Made by a program: the position numbers and the translations under genes. Source: Embiotoca jacksoni (taxonomy: Eukaryota; Chordata; Actinopteri; Embiotocidae). From it: a stretch of DNA of 64,000 nt. The stretch is from contig JAKOON010000033.1 of assembly GCA_022577435.1 (NCBI GenBank), positions 259,501-323,500 on the forward strand. The letters are read 5' to 3'. Below the pieces are notes generated by a model. It saw nothing but the letters and a program-made list of their open reading frames with translations, did not search any database and was not told where the DNA came from. Positions 1 through 12,783 of this stretch are shown here, in pieces (within the stretch, counting starts at the first letter, position 1; each line of letters begins with the position of its first letter).

Positions 1-884
1 TGGCCGCGGACAGCAGGGTATTAAGAAATGGAGACGGGAGAAAACAAAACAGAAAATGGGAAAATAAAGCGCGAGACCGCAGGCCAAATACCAGAAAGGG
101 AGATGACATGCGGACAGAGACGGACCAGACAAAAACACAAACAAGAAAACTAGCGGCGGAAAAGAGGGATCTTGACGTACAGCGGAAAGCAAAGCATACA
201 AATGAAAATCCAATCCGTCGCGCTGAACGGAGACGTTTCATTGGCTATGAATATTTCAGAAGGCCGTCAGCGCCGCAGGCGAAGGTTAACACCCGCAGAG
301 AGAGGAGAGCGGGCTCCAAGACGCCGCCGCGATAAGAACAAATGACCGCTTCGCTTTCTCCGCACACGAAGGCGTTGCCGAGATGCCTCTGCAAGGGTTT
401 ATTCGGGCGGGCAGCGACAGGTAGAAGCCACGTAGCTGCAGCATCAATTATTTCTATCCAGAAAGAGGGAAATGGAATATTCCGTCGCTGGGATCAAGCT
501 CAGCAGACAGCTTACAGCGTGGACGGTGCAAAGTCGAAGGGCTGAGCGAACAGACCCCCGAGGAAACAAACACGGAGGGAATGACACGCTCCGCCTGCAC
601 TTCACTTGATGTCTTGTAACAAGTTCTTCTCGTCCAGTGCGTTTCAAGTCATGTTTGCGTCACCTCTTTTTTTTTTTTTTTCCAAAGCAGATTTTTGATG
701 CTTTCCAAAGTCGTTTGGATACAGCGCCTTAAAGGGGAAAGGCCGGTGTTTGTTTTTGTCCCCCCCCCCTCCCCCACCCTCCCTCATTTTTCAAACATTT
801 AAATATTTACGAGTCTTCAATTGATCGCGACCAATAACCAGCGCGAGAGGAGCAACACAGGGCGCTGATTGGGTCAACGTGCGA

Positions 885-897
885 AGGTCAGAGGTCA
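885..897 (+). promoter_or_regulatory. DR1-type nuclear receptor motif
   Basis: Two AGGTCA half-sites are separated by one G, a perfect direct repeat with 1-bp spacing. This is the consensus for RXR heterodimers, PPAR, HNF4 and COUP-TF. A single 13-mer can occur by chance, and function is not shown. Confidence 0.25.
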
Positions 898-3800
898 GAC
901 TAAACACAAGTTAAAGTGTCGGATGACTGCTGCGCGCCGTGACCTTCCTCTCTGATCGTGACAGGCGTCGTAAATGAATTTCGTTGGAGCGATCTGACGG
1001 CGTGCCTTTATAACACGGTTGAAAGAGGAAAAACAAACACGTATTATTTATTATTTGTCCGTCTCGATTGTCAAAGTCGGGTCCGGTTTGCTTCAAAACA
1101 GGTCGGCAACAACACCAAGGACAGTCTTGGTCGATAGCCGCTGATGACCCGGTTCTGACGGTGAGGTTAACACCCTCAGCTCAGAGATGTCATTACAACA
1201 ACAACAACAACAACAACTTATGCAATATAAAAAGAAATGGCAGCAAAAGGTTAATATGAGTCAGACAAGACCGGTTCAAAACACCTCTGATGAGCCATGC
1301 TGGTAATGTTTATTTAAAGGATAAGGAGGCCAAGAAGTGACGCAAATCTTTTCTCTTTCTCCATTGGAGAGGCCTGATGAATTGGAGGAGGCTCGCCGCA
1401 TTCGAGAATAAATTCACGAAAATTCAAAAGCAGCTAAAAGAGCAAAGCTGCACCAGAAAATTCCTCTTTAATTTGTGTATTTGCTTACATTGGAAAAATG
1501 GAGGTAAATGAATGTCACAAAATGCCAGAAGTAAACTTTCCAAGTGCGGCAGGAGAGTTGGATCGAGACGACGAGGCGGATGTTCGCGGGCGGTAAAGTA
1601 AAAGGATCACCGAGCCGCGCTGTCTCGGTAAACACGACCGAGCACACACCTGTCCGCGAGACGACATGCGCAAACACAGAGGCGCTCCAGCTTGGCGGGC
1701 CCGTTGGTGGGCTCTCCTCCCGACCGAAGCCGCTTCCAGGCTTCTTTGTTGGGAAGGGGAGGCTCGAAGATCAAAGGCTCCCAGCGTTTGGCAGCTCAGA
1801 AACACACATTTATTCAATTTCAAGGGTTCAACGTGCATTCCTGAGCCCTTTCACCGAGCTGCGTTTTCAATAGTGTCCTTTTGAAGTGCGACTTTCTGCG
1901 GCCTATGTGCACATTTTCAACAGCCGAGGGAAGGAGGTGGTGGAGGTGGTGGAGGTGGGGCATCCTTCATGTTTATAATATTGAGGAGAGTCCGTCTAAA
2001 GTAGGAAATTAAATCAATCCGCCGGTGTTGCAAAATATTTTCACTTCAGCCTAAATTACCACATAAATCCTCATCTGTCTTGTTCTAATAAATCCTATTT
2101 GTTTTCATTCGAGGGGCAACGCATGTGCCAAGAGCAGCGCTGAAGTTGAACAGAAAAATGTTTTTTTTGGTGTTTTTTTTTCTTTAACAGTTCTGTTTAT
2201 GTTTGTGAGAATGAAGTTAGTCTTCTCGGCGGTAAGAAATGAGAAGTTTCAACAAAAAAAACAAAAAAAAACTCAAATAAAGGGCCAAACAAAACATCGG
2301 CGAGACTCAAAAAGAACATCATCCAACTCAGCCAAACATTCCTCCCGTCTCGACTCTTTTGCTTTCCCTCTTCACCGAAACAGGAGAACGTTACGCGTGC
2401 TCGTCGTTCCCGGCGGCGGCTACGTGAAGCCGGCTCGTCGGAGGACGGCGTTGTTTATCACGAGAGTTCACAGCGAGTTCCACGGTGACGTCAACGAGAG
2501 GCGGTGCGTGAAACCGGTTAGACTGCAGACAGAATCCGGTCTGTTGGTGATCATTCACTCATACAAACATTACTTATTGTGCCTCGGCTCCGTCAGACCG
2601 CAGTTTCATCAAAACGTGGACTCTCGGGTCGCATCTCCAAACAGAACCGGTCTTATTTTGATCAAACTGCATTTAATGGTGAAAATGTTTCAAATGTAAA
2701 GTGGTATTTGGGACCTAATTAGTCAGATGTTGACTTGAGGGGAGGACGCCTCACGGTTTTGGTTTCTGTCATTCGAAGACATTCTTGAGGAGGTGCTAGT
2801 ATATATTTCTAATTTTAAAAAGGTCATAAATCCAACTTGTGCTCAAATAAATCCAGAGAAGTTGAGAATCTTTGGGAAATTTCTATCATTTTTATTTTTT
2901 TTATCCCCGACTCTTTTGACTCCGTTGATACGAGCTGTGAAGTTTTAATGTTCAATAACTGTTATTTGGAAGCTGACGATTGATTTGATTTCATTGTAAA
3001 AAGATAATCTTCATAAACTTTTCTCAAACTTGCTCCACCAGTTTGAACATTTGGTGTCATATACAAATGTCTATTTTTGTGTTCATTATGTTCCTGTGGT
3101 TCATGTTTTGTTTTTGTTTTTGCATACCGACCTACGTACCTAAATTGACAGGAACACCGACATCGGCAGGTGTCGCTTAGAAAAAAAAAACCTAAAAGGG
3201 ACCGCGGATCTCCTGAATGAATTCCCGATGGGACGAGCACGAGAAATGTCACCTGTGTTTAGCACGCGCCTCTTTAAATTGTTGTTGAGCTACTTCTTCC
3301 ACTAGGCAGGACAACTTTGAACTCCTGAGGTGGTAATTACAGGATAATTGTAGATTGATTCTAAAGTCAGCTGCTTAAATACCTCCTTATGCTTACGGGA
3401 GACATGTTTAAAAGTAGCGTCGATAATAATGTCAGTTAGCACCTCGTTCAAACTTACACGGTGAATTCAGAGAGGTTGAAATGCGTGGCTTGTGAATTTT
3501 ACTCTTCTGGCTCGTGAGAGGATGATGACGTTGGCTCCTCCGCTAAAACTTATAACGTGTCACTTTATGTGACGTGCCACCAGCGCGGAGCTCAGACAAA
3601 CGCATTCAGAAGAGTGAACAAACTGGTATAGCCGGTGTGAACCCGACTCTAAAACAGAGGAAGGTTAGAAAAAGGGAGACCAAGTCATTCTTGCTCCCAT
3701 GAATAAAAAACAGACCTCATCATGCAGAGTGGCCTGATTAAGGCTGACTCACAAATTCCCAACGGTCGTCAGCAAACACACAGGAATGTCCGACAAATAG

Positions 3801-4010
3801 GTTACACGACGCAGATGCACACGATCGCACCATGCGCCCGCCCACTCCTCTAATCCACCACCATGTTACTTAAACACCACCACCGCCACCCCTCCTCCTC
3901 CCCCCTCCTCCCCCCCTCACCCTCCTCGCGAGTCTATCTGTCTGCGTGTTGTCAAACTTGCAAGATACCCAGCAGCTAAAGTACAGAACGACCCCCAACA
4001 ACTACACAAT

Positions 4011-4050
4011 GGGAGGTGGGTGGGGGTGGGGGTGGGGGTGGGTGTGGGTG
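4011..4050 (+). repeat. G-rich tract, predicted G-quadruplex
   Basis: The plus strand has at least six runs of three to five G separated by single T or short loops (GGGTGGGGGTGGG type). This fits the usual four-run G-quadruplex rule with loops of 1-2 nt. It lies in the PAWR intron on the non-transcribed strand relative to PAWR. Confidence 0.6.
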
Positions 4051-6885
4051 AAAGCGATTATCGCTTATCTCTGCATGCCTCCATAAACTATTAGGATCAA
4101 AATCCCAAACAGTACGTTTCTATAATCTGCACGTCAATTACCAACACACACACAACACGGCGTTTATGTTCTCCGAGTAAAACGCTGGTAATTAAAGGGG
4201 AAAACACAGAGAGAGGGAATTATGAGAGAGGCTCGGAAAAATGTTTGTACGAGCGGGAATAAAGAGGCGTAAAATTACTGAGTGGAGATAGACCGGGTTG
4301 AACTTTGAGGACAGAACAATGGCCCGAGCCGAAGGTCGGATGAGGACGAGGCCGATTATAATTGAACATTCGGTTTGACCAGTTTATTCAACAAAGTCTT
4401 CACGACATCAATCACGCTCCCGCTGCGTTCGGGGGGGCTTATCTTAAAGACTCGCGGAACGACACCAACGCAACAATAGTTCCCCGATGCCAAACGTCCG
4501 CATCCTGGATACGTGCACGCTCAGGAGTTAAAGATTAGCCAGAGAGACAACAATGGTGTCCCTCGAAGCGCCGGCGGAGAGGCGAGTAACGTCCCTAAGC
4601 AAAGTCCAGGTGGTTCTGCGTCAGGGAGGCGCCGATGCGAACGGCCCGCGGTCGTCCGTGCTGAAGTGGACCGCGTGACAAGTTGTTCTTCAGCGATAAT
4701 CCGCAGACTGCTGCGCAAACTTTCTGAACGCACATGACTAAAGAGCGGCGACCTGGATGAAAGATACTTTGAACCTAGTGCGCAAATAGGAGCGGAAAAA
4801 AAAAAAAAAAAAACCCCGACGGTAAATGTCAAACAGAAAAGGGCAAGTGGTCTTTGAAGGTCGAAACGTAACACAGATATGATACAAAGACGCACAAAAA
4901 AACCCACTTGTCCACAAGTCTTTAATGTCTGCGATCGATGGCTTTAGCTCGAGTTTATTAAGATTCAGATCAAGACGGTGTGGGACTATTTATTTATTTG
5001 ATTAAGTCTGACCGATGCCGGAAGCTGTTAACAACCAACCTGCAGTTCTCTCTCGTCTTTAGGAAATACAGATTTTTTTAATCCTAATTTGACTTCTGGC
5101 ACCGCGACACTCGTCGTGTCGGACGGCCGGCTGCATGTTCTCATTTTGTTTATTTCACCAAATGTCATAAATTTGCACCTCCTCATGAACAGGTGGCGCT
5201 CGTCCAGTTAAAACAAGACATCCACAACGTGTTCATGCAGTTGAGAGTTTGGCGAATCCGCCTTGGCGGGAGAAGTTTATAATAATAACAACACAAAACG
5301 GTTGAGACGTGATAAACGTGGTAGCCACCACACTATAAAAAAAACAAAAACGATATTGCGGTGGTCTCGGTGGCACACAAATTTACATGATCAGACGACG
5401 CATCACCTCACCCTACTTCTGTCAAGTGTAAACACGTTTCTCTGCATGTTTCTCTTCTGGTTAATGAACACAAAAGAAACCAAACTATCTGCTCAAAGAG
5501 GAATCTGCTGAGTCATGTCTGATATTTACAGTAGCGCGGGCACGGTTGCCCATCAAAAGGCACTTAAGCAACATCAAAGTTAATAGAGGCCAGCCTCCGT
5601 TTTATTCCTCTCGCAGCCCTCTTTTCTCTGATCCGGTGATGTGATGCCGTGTGACAGCATAAAGAGTCGTTCACCTGGTCAGGGGTCCCTTTAATGGGAG
5701 TGAGCGTTTTCCTAACGGTCCCACCAACGCAACAGAACCGCGCGCCGCGGCCCGTTACGAGTGGCGCCGCGTGTTTTACGAGGTGCCGAGGGACCCCCGG
5801 GTGCCTGTAAGGAAAGAGGCCGAGCTGGTGAAGACTTCAATCGCAGAAGCAGACGAGCGAACACTTCCTCTCTCTTTCCTTTATTCCCTCCTTGAATTCC
5901 CCCTAAGTTTCACACAGGATCTCTCTCTGCTGGGACCTTCTGGGGTTTTTTGGGTTTTTTGTTTTTGTTTTTTTGATCAGTCCATTCTTTGAAAGATTTC
6001 CAGTGACCGCGTCCCTTGTAAACAATCCGGGATTCATTCCAGCAAGTCGACTTAGCAAAATGTTCTCTTTGGGAACCGGTGCTTCTGGCATGGGAAACTT
6101 CACTTTGAGAAACACGTGTTTTAATTAAAGTGTTTAGCATTCCTGTTGTTCATCCAACAAGTGAAAAGAAGGAAACAAAACACCCTGCCTAAATAGCTCC
6201 TTGCTTACCTAAGGCCGTGATAAAATCCCTGTGGTATTTACCGTGATGATGTGGCCTTGTTTGGAGAAGGATTTAACAGCGAGCGAAACGCACTCCACCC
6301 CACGCACATTTACATGCTCGCATACTTTTGTACGGCTGTGAATTGAAAAGCCTTTTAACAAACAACCTCCCGCCCACTTCGTTTCTTCTGTCGGTTCACT
6401 CCCACTTCGATCGCCAACATTTTCATGCCGAACATTTACAGAAATGCACTGTTGATCAAAAAAGGTACAAAAAAAAAACATTTTTGTGCACCTTAAAGTC
6501 TAAAAGTCTATTTAAAACTAGGAAAGCGACACTCATTAAAATGATGCCGGTATTTCAGTCGCTTAACAAGACTCATGCCCCCACCCCCCCCACCCCTCCA
6601 CCCTCCTAGTGTTAACTTCCCGAGCACTCCCCACAGTATTGCATGTTGAACCTGTTGACCTCTGCAGCCTCCGCGTGGGGGCGGATTGAGGGAAAAAAAA
6701 ACAAAAGTTCACACCGGAGTGTCTGACCGCAACCTCGTAACTCAAGAGTTCATAAAAGGCAGCGCGGCGAGCGACACGACACGCCGACATCGCGACCCAA
6801 AACATTTTCAGATGAGAGGAAACTCGAGACGCGCGCAGACTCTCTCATTTCCACATTCCTCTGTTGCAAAAAGCGTGTCGTGAGC

Positions 6886-6898
6886 GGGTCAAAGGTCA
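6886..6898 (+). promoter_or_regulatory. DR1-type nuclear receptor motif
   Basis: GGGTCA A AGGTCA is a direct repeat of nuclear receptor half-sites with 1-bp spacing (HNF4/RXR class). It lies just before a long A-tract in the PAWR intron. The evidence is the motif alone. Confidence 0.25.
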
Positions 6899-9352
6899 GC
6901 ATTAAAAAAAAAAAAAAAAAAAAAAAAACCGATGGCCTCCCAGGTTGGAGAGAAAGACGACACCTTTTCCAGGATTGCAGGAGGTGGTGCCGATCGGTGC
7001 TGTGCAGACGGGTCTTTTCTCCGGCGAAGCGGGGAGCTTTTATCGGGCCATTACAGCCTCGACGGGCAGAAGATTGGGTTCCCTGGATGCTCTGAAACAC
7101 CGCTCAACAGCTATTATTCCCGCACAGAACGAGCGGGGAGATAATCCCAGGCATCTCCATTCGCACCTGTCCACTCATATTCACATCACAAAGGGATCTT
7201 GTGAGGGAGTCCTCATTTGCATAGTTTGATTATTTTTTTTTTTTTTTCATGCAACAGGAGGAGAAAGGGAAACGTCTAACAAAAGGAATATACCTGCTGC
7301 GCCACCGTTTTTTTGTTTTTTTTATATTTCTGTGTGATCCTGCAGGATATCAGGCCGACACGATGAAGCCTTCATCATTTAAGTGGGATCAGAAAACCGT
7401 TGCAGTCGGCTGGTTTCACGTGGCGCCAAAACAATAAAGCATCTCGGAGTTCGGCACATCTTCGGTTCGAGATAAAAATGTGTCGGGAACAAGAGGACTA
7501 ATAAACATCAAATTAATTCAAAAAAGTGTGAAAACGTTGTTGTTTTTTTGTGGCGCTAAATTCTTTTCCACGGGTAGAAAGGTGCCGAGATTAATGCTTG
7601 GATTGTTAATCGTCAATCAACAGAAGTTAAGAGCTTTGATAATCAATTCGTCACTTATGAGGAAAAAAAAACGTCAAATACTTTCAGCTCTCGGCCGTTT
7701 AATGAAATTTATATTACACAAGGGGGCTTTAAGCAGACACTTTGATTTCTAAAATGTCTTGTTCGAAAGTTGTTCTGAAAAACACATTCACTTTGTGGAT
7801 GTTACAAAAAGAGACTTTATCAAGAGAGCTTCAAGAAACTGGGGGTTGATTATAGTCGAGGCCATTAAGACGTGATTTAGAGCTTCAGGAATGCTGGCCA
7901 GTGAAAACAAGAAAGACATTTTCCACCTTTTTCTGGTATTATTATAATGATTTCATGAATGATTAATCAATCCAAAAAAAAAAGCACTTATTAGCTGCGG
8001 ACCTAAGGCTCTTACATGGATTCAGCGGAAGATGCAGGTCTTTGTTCTGAGATTTCAACTACGGGAACAAAAGAGGAAAAAAGTACTGCATGTGAACCGT
8101 CTTACAAAACCACACAACAAATGCCCAAAAAAAACAAAACCTTTCTAACGTGGAGAGCTTGACGCAGAATACCACACATTCCTCCAACACGGTTTTCAGT
8201 ATTATGGGCATGAACAAAGACGTTCATTTTTTTCCATTTAGGGATTTGCATAACTGTGACGTAGCTGCCAAACAAAACCGCAGAAGATCATATTAACTGG
8301 TGAACGTTTGACCTCGCTGACCTCTGGAGTAACCCCATTAAAAGCGTCGGTGACGAGTCCACGCGGTGAGAGGTGTTTCACGGGTAATATTCGACGTCAC
8401 TATTACGTTAAATAAATACGCGAATCTCATATTATTCGGGTGCAAGTTTGCCACCGAATTCAGCTCGTTGTTTCTTTACCGATCGGGTCACGTCAGTAGC
8501 TGAAGACAAAAAAAAAAAAAATCGGGCTGATATCCGGCTGCCTGCAGTTACCAGATTTTCAATGTGACCACCAGTGAAAGAAGACAAGAGCAGGAGTTTT
8601 ACTTACAATTACACAACTTCAAGGAAACTAAACGTGACAAGAGAACAATCAGAAACGTACGGCGGTCGAAACCTTCGGCCTCGGTTTGTGAAAACTAGGT
8701 AATAAGTTCATCCAAGTCTTTGAAATACACAGATAAGAGACGGTTGTGCAAACTGTGGTCAGACCACTGGGCTCCAGTTGAGATCAGAGACTTCCAGTTC
8801 TTCCTGCCTGCCCCACTCACACAACTCAGCTCAACCACCACAACTCATCAGATTACCACCACCCCCCCCTCAAACAACAGCCCGTTCACCCGACTTCGCC
8901 ACATAATCAGCTGCCCATGGGCTCGATCTAACGTCTCTGGCACGGCCCACGGAGCCGAAGCCCAACATTACCGCCTGGCTTGCGACCAGTTTTCAAACGC
9001 CTAATAACAGGATGTGGAGCGCCCACTGACGGACTGGTCAAACTCCCAAGTTATGCTGCCCCGAGGGCACCGAGACCCGGGCGGCTGTCAGAGCAAGAGA
9101 ACGAAGGGGATTCGGGGGGGGGGGGGTCGTCACGGGCCGGTCCTGAAGGCACCGCACCGCCAATCACGCGAAGAACAAAACAAAAGCGTGCATTCCCACC
9201 GAGTTTGAATAATTTGGGTGCTTTTTTTTTTTTTTTTTTAAGTGTAAGTAATTACAGTGGCTGCCCTCAGGTGTTGGCTGCAGAGTTCCTGCATGAGTCC
9301 GAACCACAGGAATCGAGCAGGAGTGTGAGGTGATTTAAATTCAATAACAATG

Positions 9353-9354
<2 letters not shown>

Positions 9355-9391
<37 letters not shown>
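9355..9391 (+). repeat. (CA)n microsatellite
   Basis: About 18 uninterrupted CA units inside the PAWR intron, typical of teleost introns. Confidence 0.95.
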
Positions 9392-9926
9392 ATCCGAGAG
9401 CTGCTTTCATTTCTCTCTCTGCAGAGGGTCGATTAAACCAGACACGTGTACGGGAGGAATTTGGAGGCTTTTGGAAAACAAGTGCTGTTCTCTTCTGTGT
9501 TCTTTTGATTTAGAAATATTTATGGCGCTCCAGCGAGCACCGAAAACAATATTTTCAAGCCAGAACACTTTTTTGCCAGCGTGATCCCACCGCGTTGGAA
9601 AAACACAAAAGAGAACAAGTCTAAAATGCAGCATTTTGTCAAAAGTTGTGATAATGTTTTGCAAAGATTTATATTTGGACTATATTTACCTCATAACGGA
9701 TAGTAACAAACTTTTGGCCTTTTCAAAAGTACAGTAGGCGAAAACAAATCAAATTGTCACTAGGTTTTGACAGCCACCTCCCTTCCCAACATGGGCCTCC
9801 GTATTATCCCAGTTTGTGGCAGCAGCTTTGATGAGCCACGACTCCCAAAACCCTGGAAAAATGTGCTTTACCTGCACTAAAAGGTGTCACGCCGTCACTT
9901 TAAAACATAAGCAGGGAGTGACTCAC

Positions 9927-10490
9927 CTCGTTGGACGGTATGCTGACAACACCTGTCGACCTCCTCTTCTCCCTTAACTTCCTCTTCTCTATCTGTCCTT
10001 TGCCCTTTCTGGCGCTGGGTCCGGCGCTCTTCTTCTCCTTCCCCTTGCTGGGCGACGGGCTCTCCTTGTCGCTGTCGTTGCACGCCATGGGGCCGGAGCC
10101 GGAGTCGGGAGAGGCGCACTGGGTGCCGTCTGCCTGAGGCGGGGCCTTCTTCAGGTTGCTCCCCGGGGTGGCAGCGGGTGCGGCGGGGTGGACCGGGTGC
10201 TGCGCCTCTTCCTCTGGTCTCTTAAGAGCCGAGGCGGAGGAGGACCGAGCCACCGAGTAGGAGGAGGGGTGGCAGCTCGCCGCGGGGGCGCTCCGGTCCG
10301 GGTTGCCGGTGAACTCGGCGCCCGGCGGAGCGGCGTGGCGGTTGGTGCTGTTTGCGTTGCCGGCAGTCAAGGGAGCACCGGTCGCCGCAGCAATGTCCCC
10401 CAGCATTTTGGCTCTCATTTTCTCTCGCTTCGCCTTCCATTCCTCCAAAAAGTCCGTCGTGGCATTGGGCTTAAATCCGCCGGTGGCCAT
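9927..10490 (-). CDS. PAWR: PAWR (Par-4), first coding exon
   Basis: This exon encodes the N-terminal 188 residues of PRKC apoptosis WT1 regulator (Par-4), a pro-apoptotic scaffold that shuttles between cytoplasm and nucleus and binds atypical PKC, WT1 and DAPK3/ZIPK. It opens with MATGG, then TTDFLEEWKAKREKMRAK (NLS1 region), a low-complexity Ala/Pro/Ser linker, and ends with the SAC core GPSARKGKGQIEKRKLREKR followed by RSTGV. That last part holds the bipartite NLS2 and the PKA-type RRST site. The start has a good context (A at -3, G at +4) and matches the family start, although the frame stays open upstream. The exon ends in a complete GAG codon followed by GTGAGT. The linker is unlike the mammalian one, and the human ELNNN SPRY-binding motif is not visible. 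The remaining exons are outside the window to the left. Confidence 0.96.
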
Positions 10491-10666
10491 GATATCTCTC
10501 TCACTCTCTCTCTCTCTCCCCCACCACCCACCCCCCTCCTCCTTTTTTCTCGATAAGTTCCTTCTCGCACGCAAAAGTTGGTGGAAATTAAAGTTGAAGT
10601 TAATGTGAATTCTCAGCTCTCCACTAATGGCACCGCTATTCCTCGAGTGGTTTAAACCGGCAGCTG
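10491..10666 (-). other. PAWR: PAWR 5'UTR within first coding exon (predicted)
   Basis: Upstream of the ATG the transcript strand has a GA-rich stretch and then, at 10668-10667, an AG preceded by a pyrimidine-rich tract ending CTACCTGCCAG. This is a good splice acceptor. Mammalian PAWR also has a noncoding first exon spliced to the exon carrying the ATG. A CAG one triplet inside gives an alternative acceptor. Confidence 0.5.
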
Positions 10667-10883
10667 CTGGCAGGTAGAAGGAGAATAAAGTCAGCCTCGC
10701 GACAAAACACAAAACTTCCAAACGTCTTTTTACGGCTTTCTTTTCAAACCCAAAACAACTTATCCCTCTTTATCTCTACGAGGTTGTTGTTGTTTCTCCC
10801 CCCCCCCAAAAAAAGAAAACACTCAAAAGTGCGTAAAAGTTGACGAGAGAAGAGCGCAGCGGTGAATCCAGGTAGAAACTCAC

Positions 10884-11150
10884 CTGTGGTGGAGCCGCTT
10901 CGGTCGCCCAAAAAAAACCAACCCTGCTTGCTCTCGGTGGGACCAGGTGTGCCCGCGCCGCGCTCGGATGAATGGCGCTCGTCGGGAGCTGCTTGGGTGC
11001 CGCTGTGCTCGCGCTGCCCTCTGGCAAGTCGGGCTGGTCCGACGACGTACGAACAGTCCCGAGCGAAGCCGAAGCGGAGACGGAGCGCTTCCCCCCCCCT
11101 CCCACCCCGACCCCGACCCCGGGAGACTCCGGAATAGTCTTTTCGTTTTT
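10884..11150 (-). promoter_or_regulatory. PAWR: PAWR promoter / noncoding exon 1 (predicted)
   Basis: This is a GC- and CpG-rich block. On the minus strand it ends in a strong donor, CACAG|GTGAGTTTC, with the GT at 10883-10882. Paired with the acceptor at 10668-10667 it gives an intron of about 217 bp. Upstream there are GGGGTCGGGGTCGGGG-like GC boxes near 11105-11122 and no obvious TATA box, consistent with a CpG-island promoter. The transcription start cannot be placed from sequence alone, so the right boundary is nominal. Confidence 0.5.
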
Positions 11151-11908
11151 CCCCGCAAGGGGCTCGCAACAGGTGGTTTACGGTAAAGACGTTTGCGATA
11201 TTTGACGGCGCTTTTGAGATATTCGTATAAAGATACTAATGAATACGTTATAGTATCATCGTACATTTGAAGACTTGTGTTTTTTTTATCACAGTAGTTC
11301 TGTAATTTCACAATAGATAGATAGATGTTTTTTTTTTTTATTATTTGTTATTTTGTGTAAAGCACTTTGTACAATTTTTGGAAAAGTCCATCCGATAGGA
11401 TGGAAACCTCCAAATCAAGCAAAACACTTTATTAAGATATAGTAAATTAGACATTTCCAGCTGTATAACTGTTTCTAAAAACAACAACAACAACGTGTCT
11501 GCATAAGTTTATCATTTTAAACCCTTTCTGGAGCTCTCCTGCGTATTATGATCCCAGCTTTAGTGGAAATATAATGAATGCGCCGTCGTGCGCGTCGCGG
11601 CTGTGCGCTTGACGCAAAGCCCCGTTGTAATAACTCCGCACGGCCTCCCAGGGATATTCAATCCTCGTGCCTTTCTGCCATTACCTAAACTGCACCGGCC
11701 CAGGTTTTCTCCCCAAGCTGTGATTTAAAACCCGCCATAGGCGCTTACTGTCAGAAAACCTCATTTCACGCCACGATAATCCCCCCCCCCCCCAAAAAAA
11801 AATGACAAACACGCAATGTTTGTTTTCCCGACACCCATCCACATCCCACCGGTGAGTGGGAGCTGTTATCTTTGCGTGTGGCAGATATACAGATAATGAG
11901 GGAGAGGT

Positions 11909-11931
11909 GGGGGGGGGGGGGGGGGGGGGGG
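11909..11931 (+). repeat. poly-G homopolymer (23)
   Basis: Twenty-three consecutive G, an unusually long homopolymer. The length may be an assembly artefact. Confidence 0.9.
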
Positions 11932-12783
11932 AACCTGGGTGGAGCAAGGGGGGAGTGAGGCGCCCTTCCTAAAAATAAACCCTGATCTGTGGACTCAGGT
12001 CACACTGCTGCATATTTAGCATATTTCAGTCTGCTGCTGAGGAGTGTTTCTTTCTATGCCAACACAAACGCTGCCGTGCTCGCATTTATTGAAATCCCAT
12101 TTACCTCCATTAAAAAAAAAAAAAAAAAAAAGTAATGTTCAGACTCTGAACATTTTGTTTTATTTAAAGTACTAAAAGTGCTCCTTTTTTTCTAATGAAT
12201 AGCCACATTTTGTAACCCGCAACACGTTTGTGGTAATGAGAAAAAAAAAAAAAAAAAAATGCATCGCTGTAAAAAATGAGCATCACCAAGTAGCCTGAAA
12301 TTTATATTAAACGTAACATTAGCGCCGCTCTTGCGTTTGCACATTTTCATTTATTTGACAGTAATGTTTCAGTCAGAAGCTATTAGGAGGGTAATTCGGG
12401 GGCGAGGAGCCGCCGCGAGCTCATTCTCCCGTGAAAGTGTTTATCCAGTAAAGAGGTACTCAAGAAATGCCTCTCCCAGATGTTGGGGTGACACAGATGT
12501 TAAACTGGGTTTAAGGGTTGTGCGGATCGCCTCCGCTGAGCAGAAGTAAATGTGGATTCTAAAAGTCAGCGCTGCATTGCCTCGTAATTAATAACGCACC
12601 GTCGACGATAACTAAAGCCAATCTCAGAAATCCAAAACCGGATTATTGCGATGAATTGAAAAATCCGGAGCAAGTTCCCCCCCCCAAAAAAAAATTGACG
12701 AGGAGATGATGCTTTCACGTGTTCATTACCTGACTGAATGTGAAATGCGGTCTGCGGCCTCCCCATCCCAGACAGAAGAGCGT

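Larger units (their letters stand above)
1..9926 (-). other. PAWR: PAWR intron after first coding exon (partial)
   Basis: Everything left of the PAWR donor at 9926/9925 is read as one incomplete intron. I looked for the later PAWR exons (the acidic linker after the SAC core and the C-terminal leucine zipper) on the minus strand and did not recognise any, so they probably lie left of the window. The stretch holds A/T homopolymers (for example about 6903-6927), a CA repeat at 9355-9391, a G-rich run at 4011-4050 and two perfect DR1-type nuclear-receptor motifs (885-897, 6886-6898). Open frames here have no recognisable protein similarity. A short diverged exon could have been missed. Confidence 0.6.

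Noticed and set aside
2199..2699. 166-residue open frame on the plus strand
   Set aside because: No recognisable domain, unusual composition with Lys/Gln-rich and basic stretches from A-tracts, no splice or promoter context; probably chance within an intron.
4553..4678. Short frame MVSLEAPAERR...GGADANG that faintly resembles an ankyrin repeat
   Set aside because: Only 41 codons, on the wrong strand for both genes, lacking the TPLH/LLL core; chance.
1..9900. Downstream PAWR exons (zipper)
   Set aside because: I found no minus-strand frame resembling the EDDEAG linker or the ENEQLKQENKTLL zipper; taken as outside the window.
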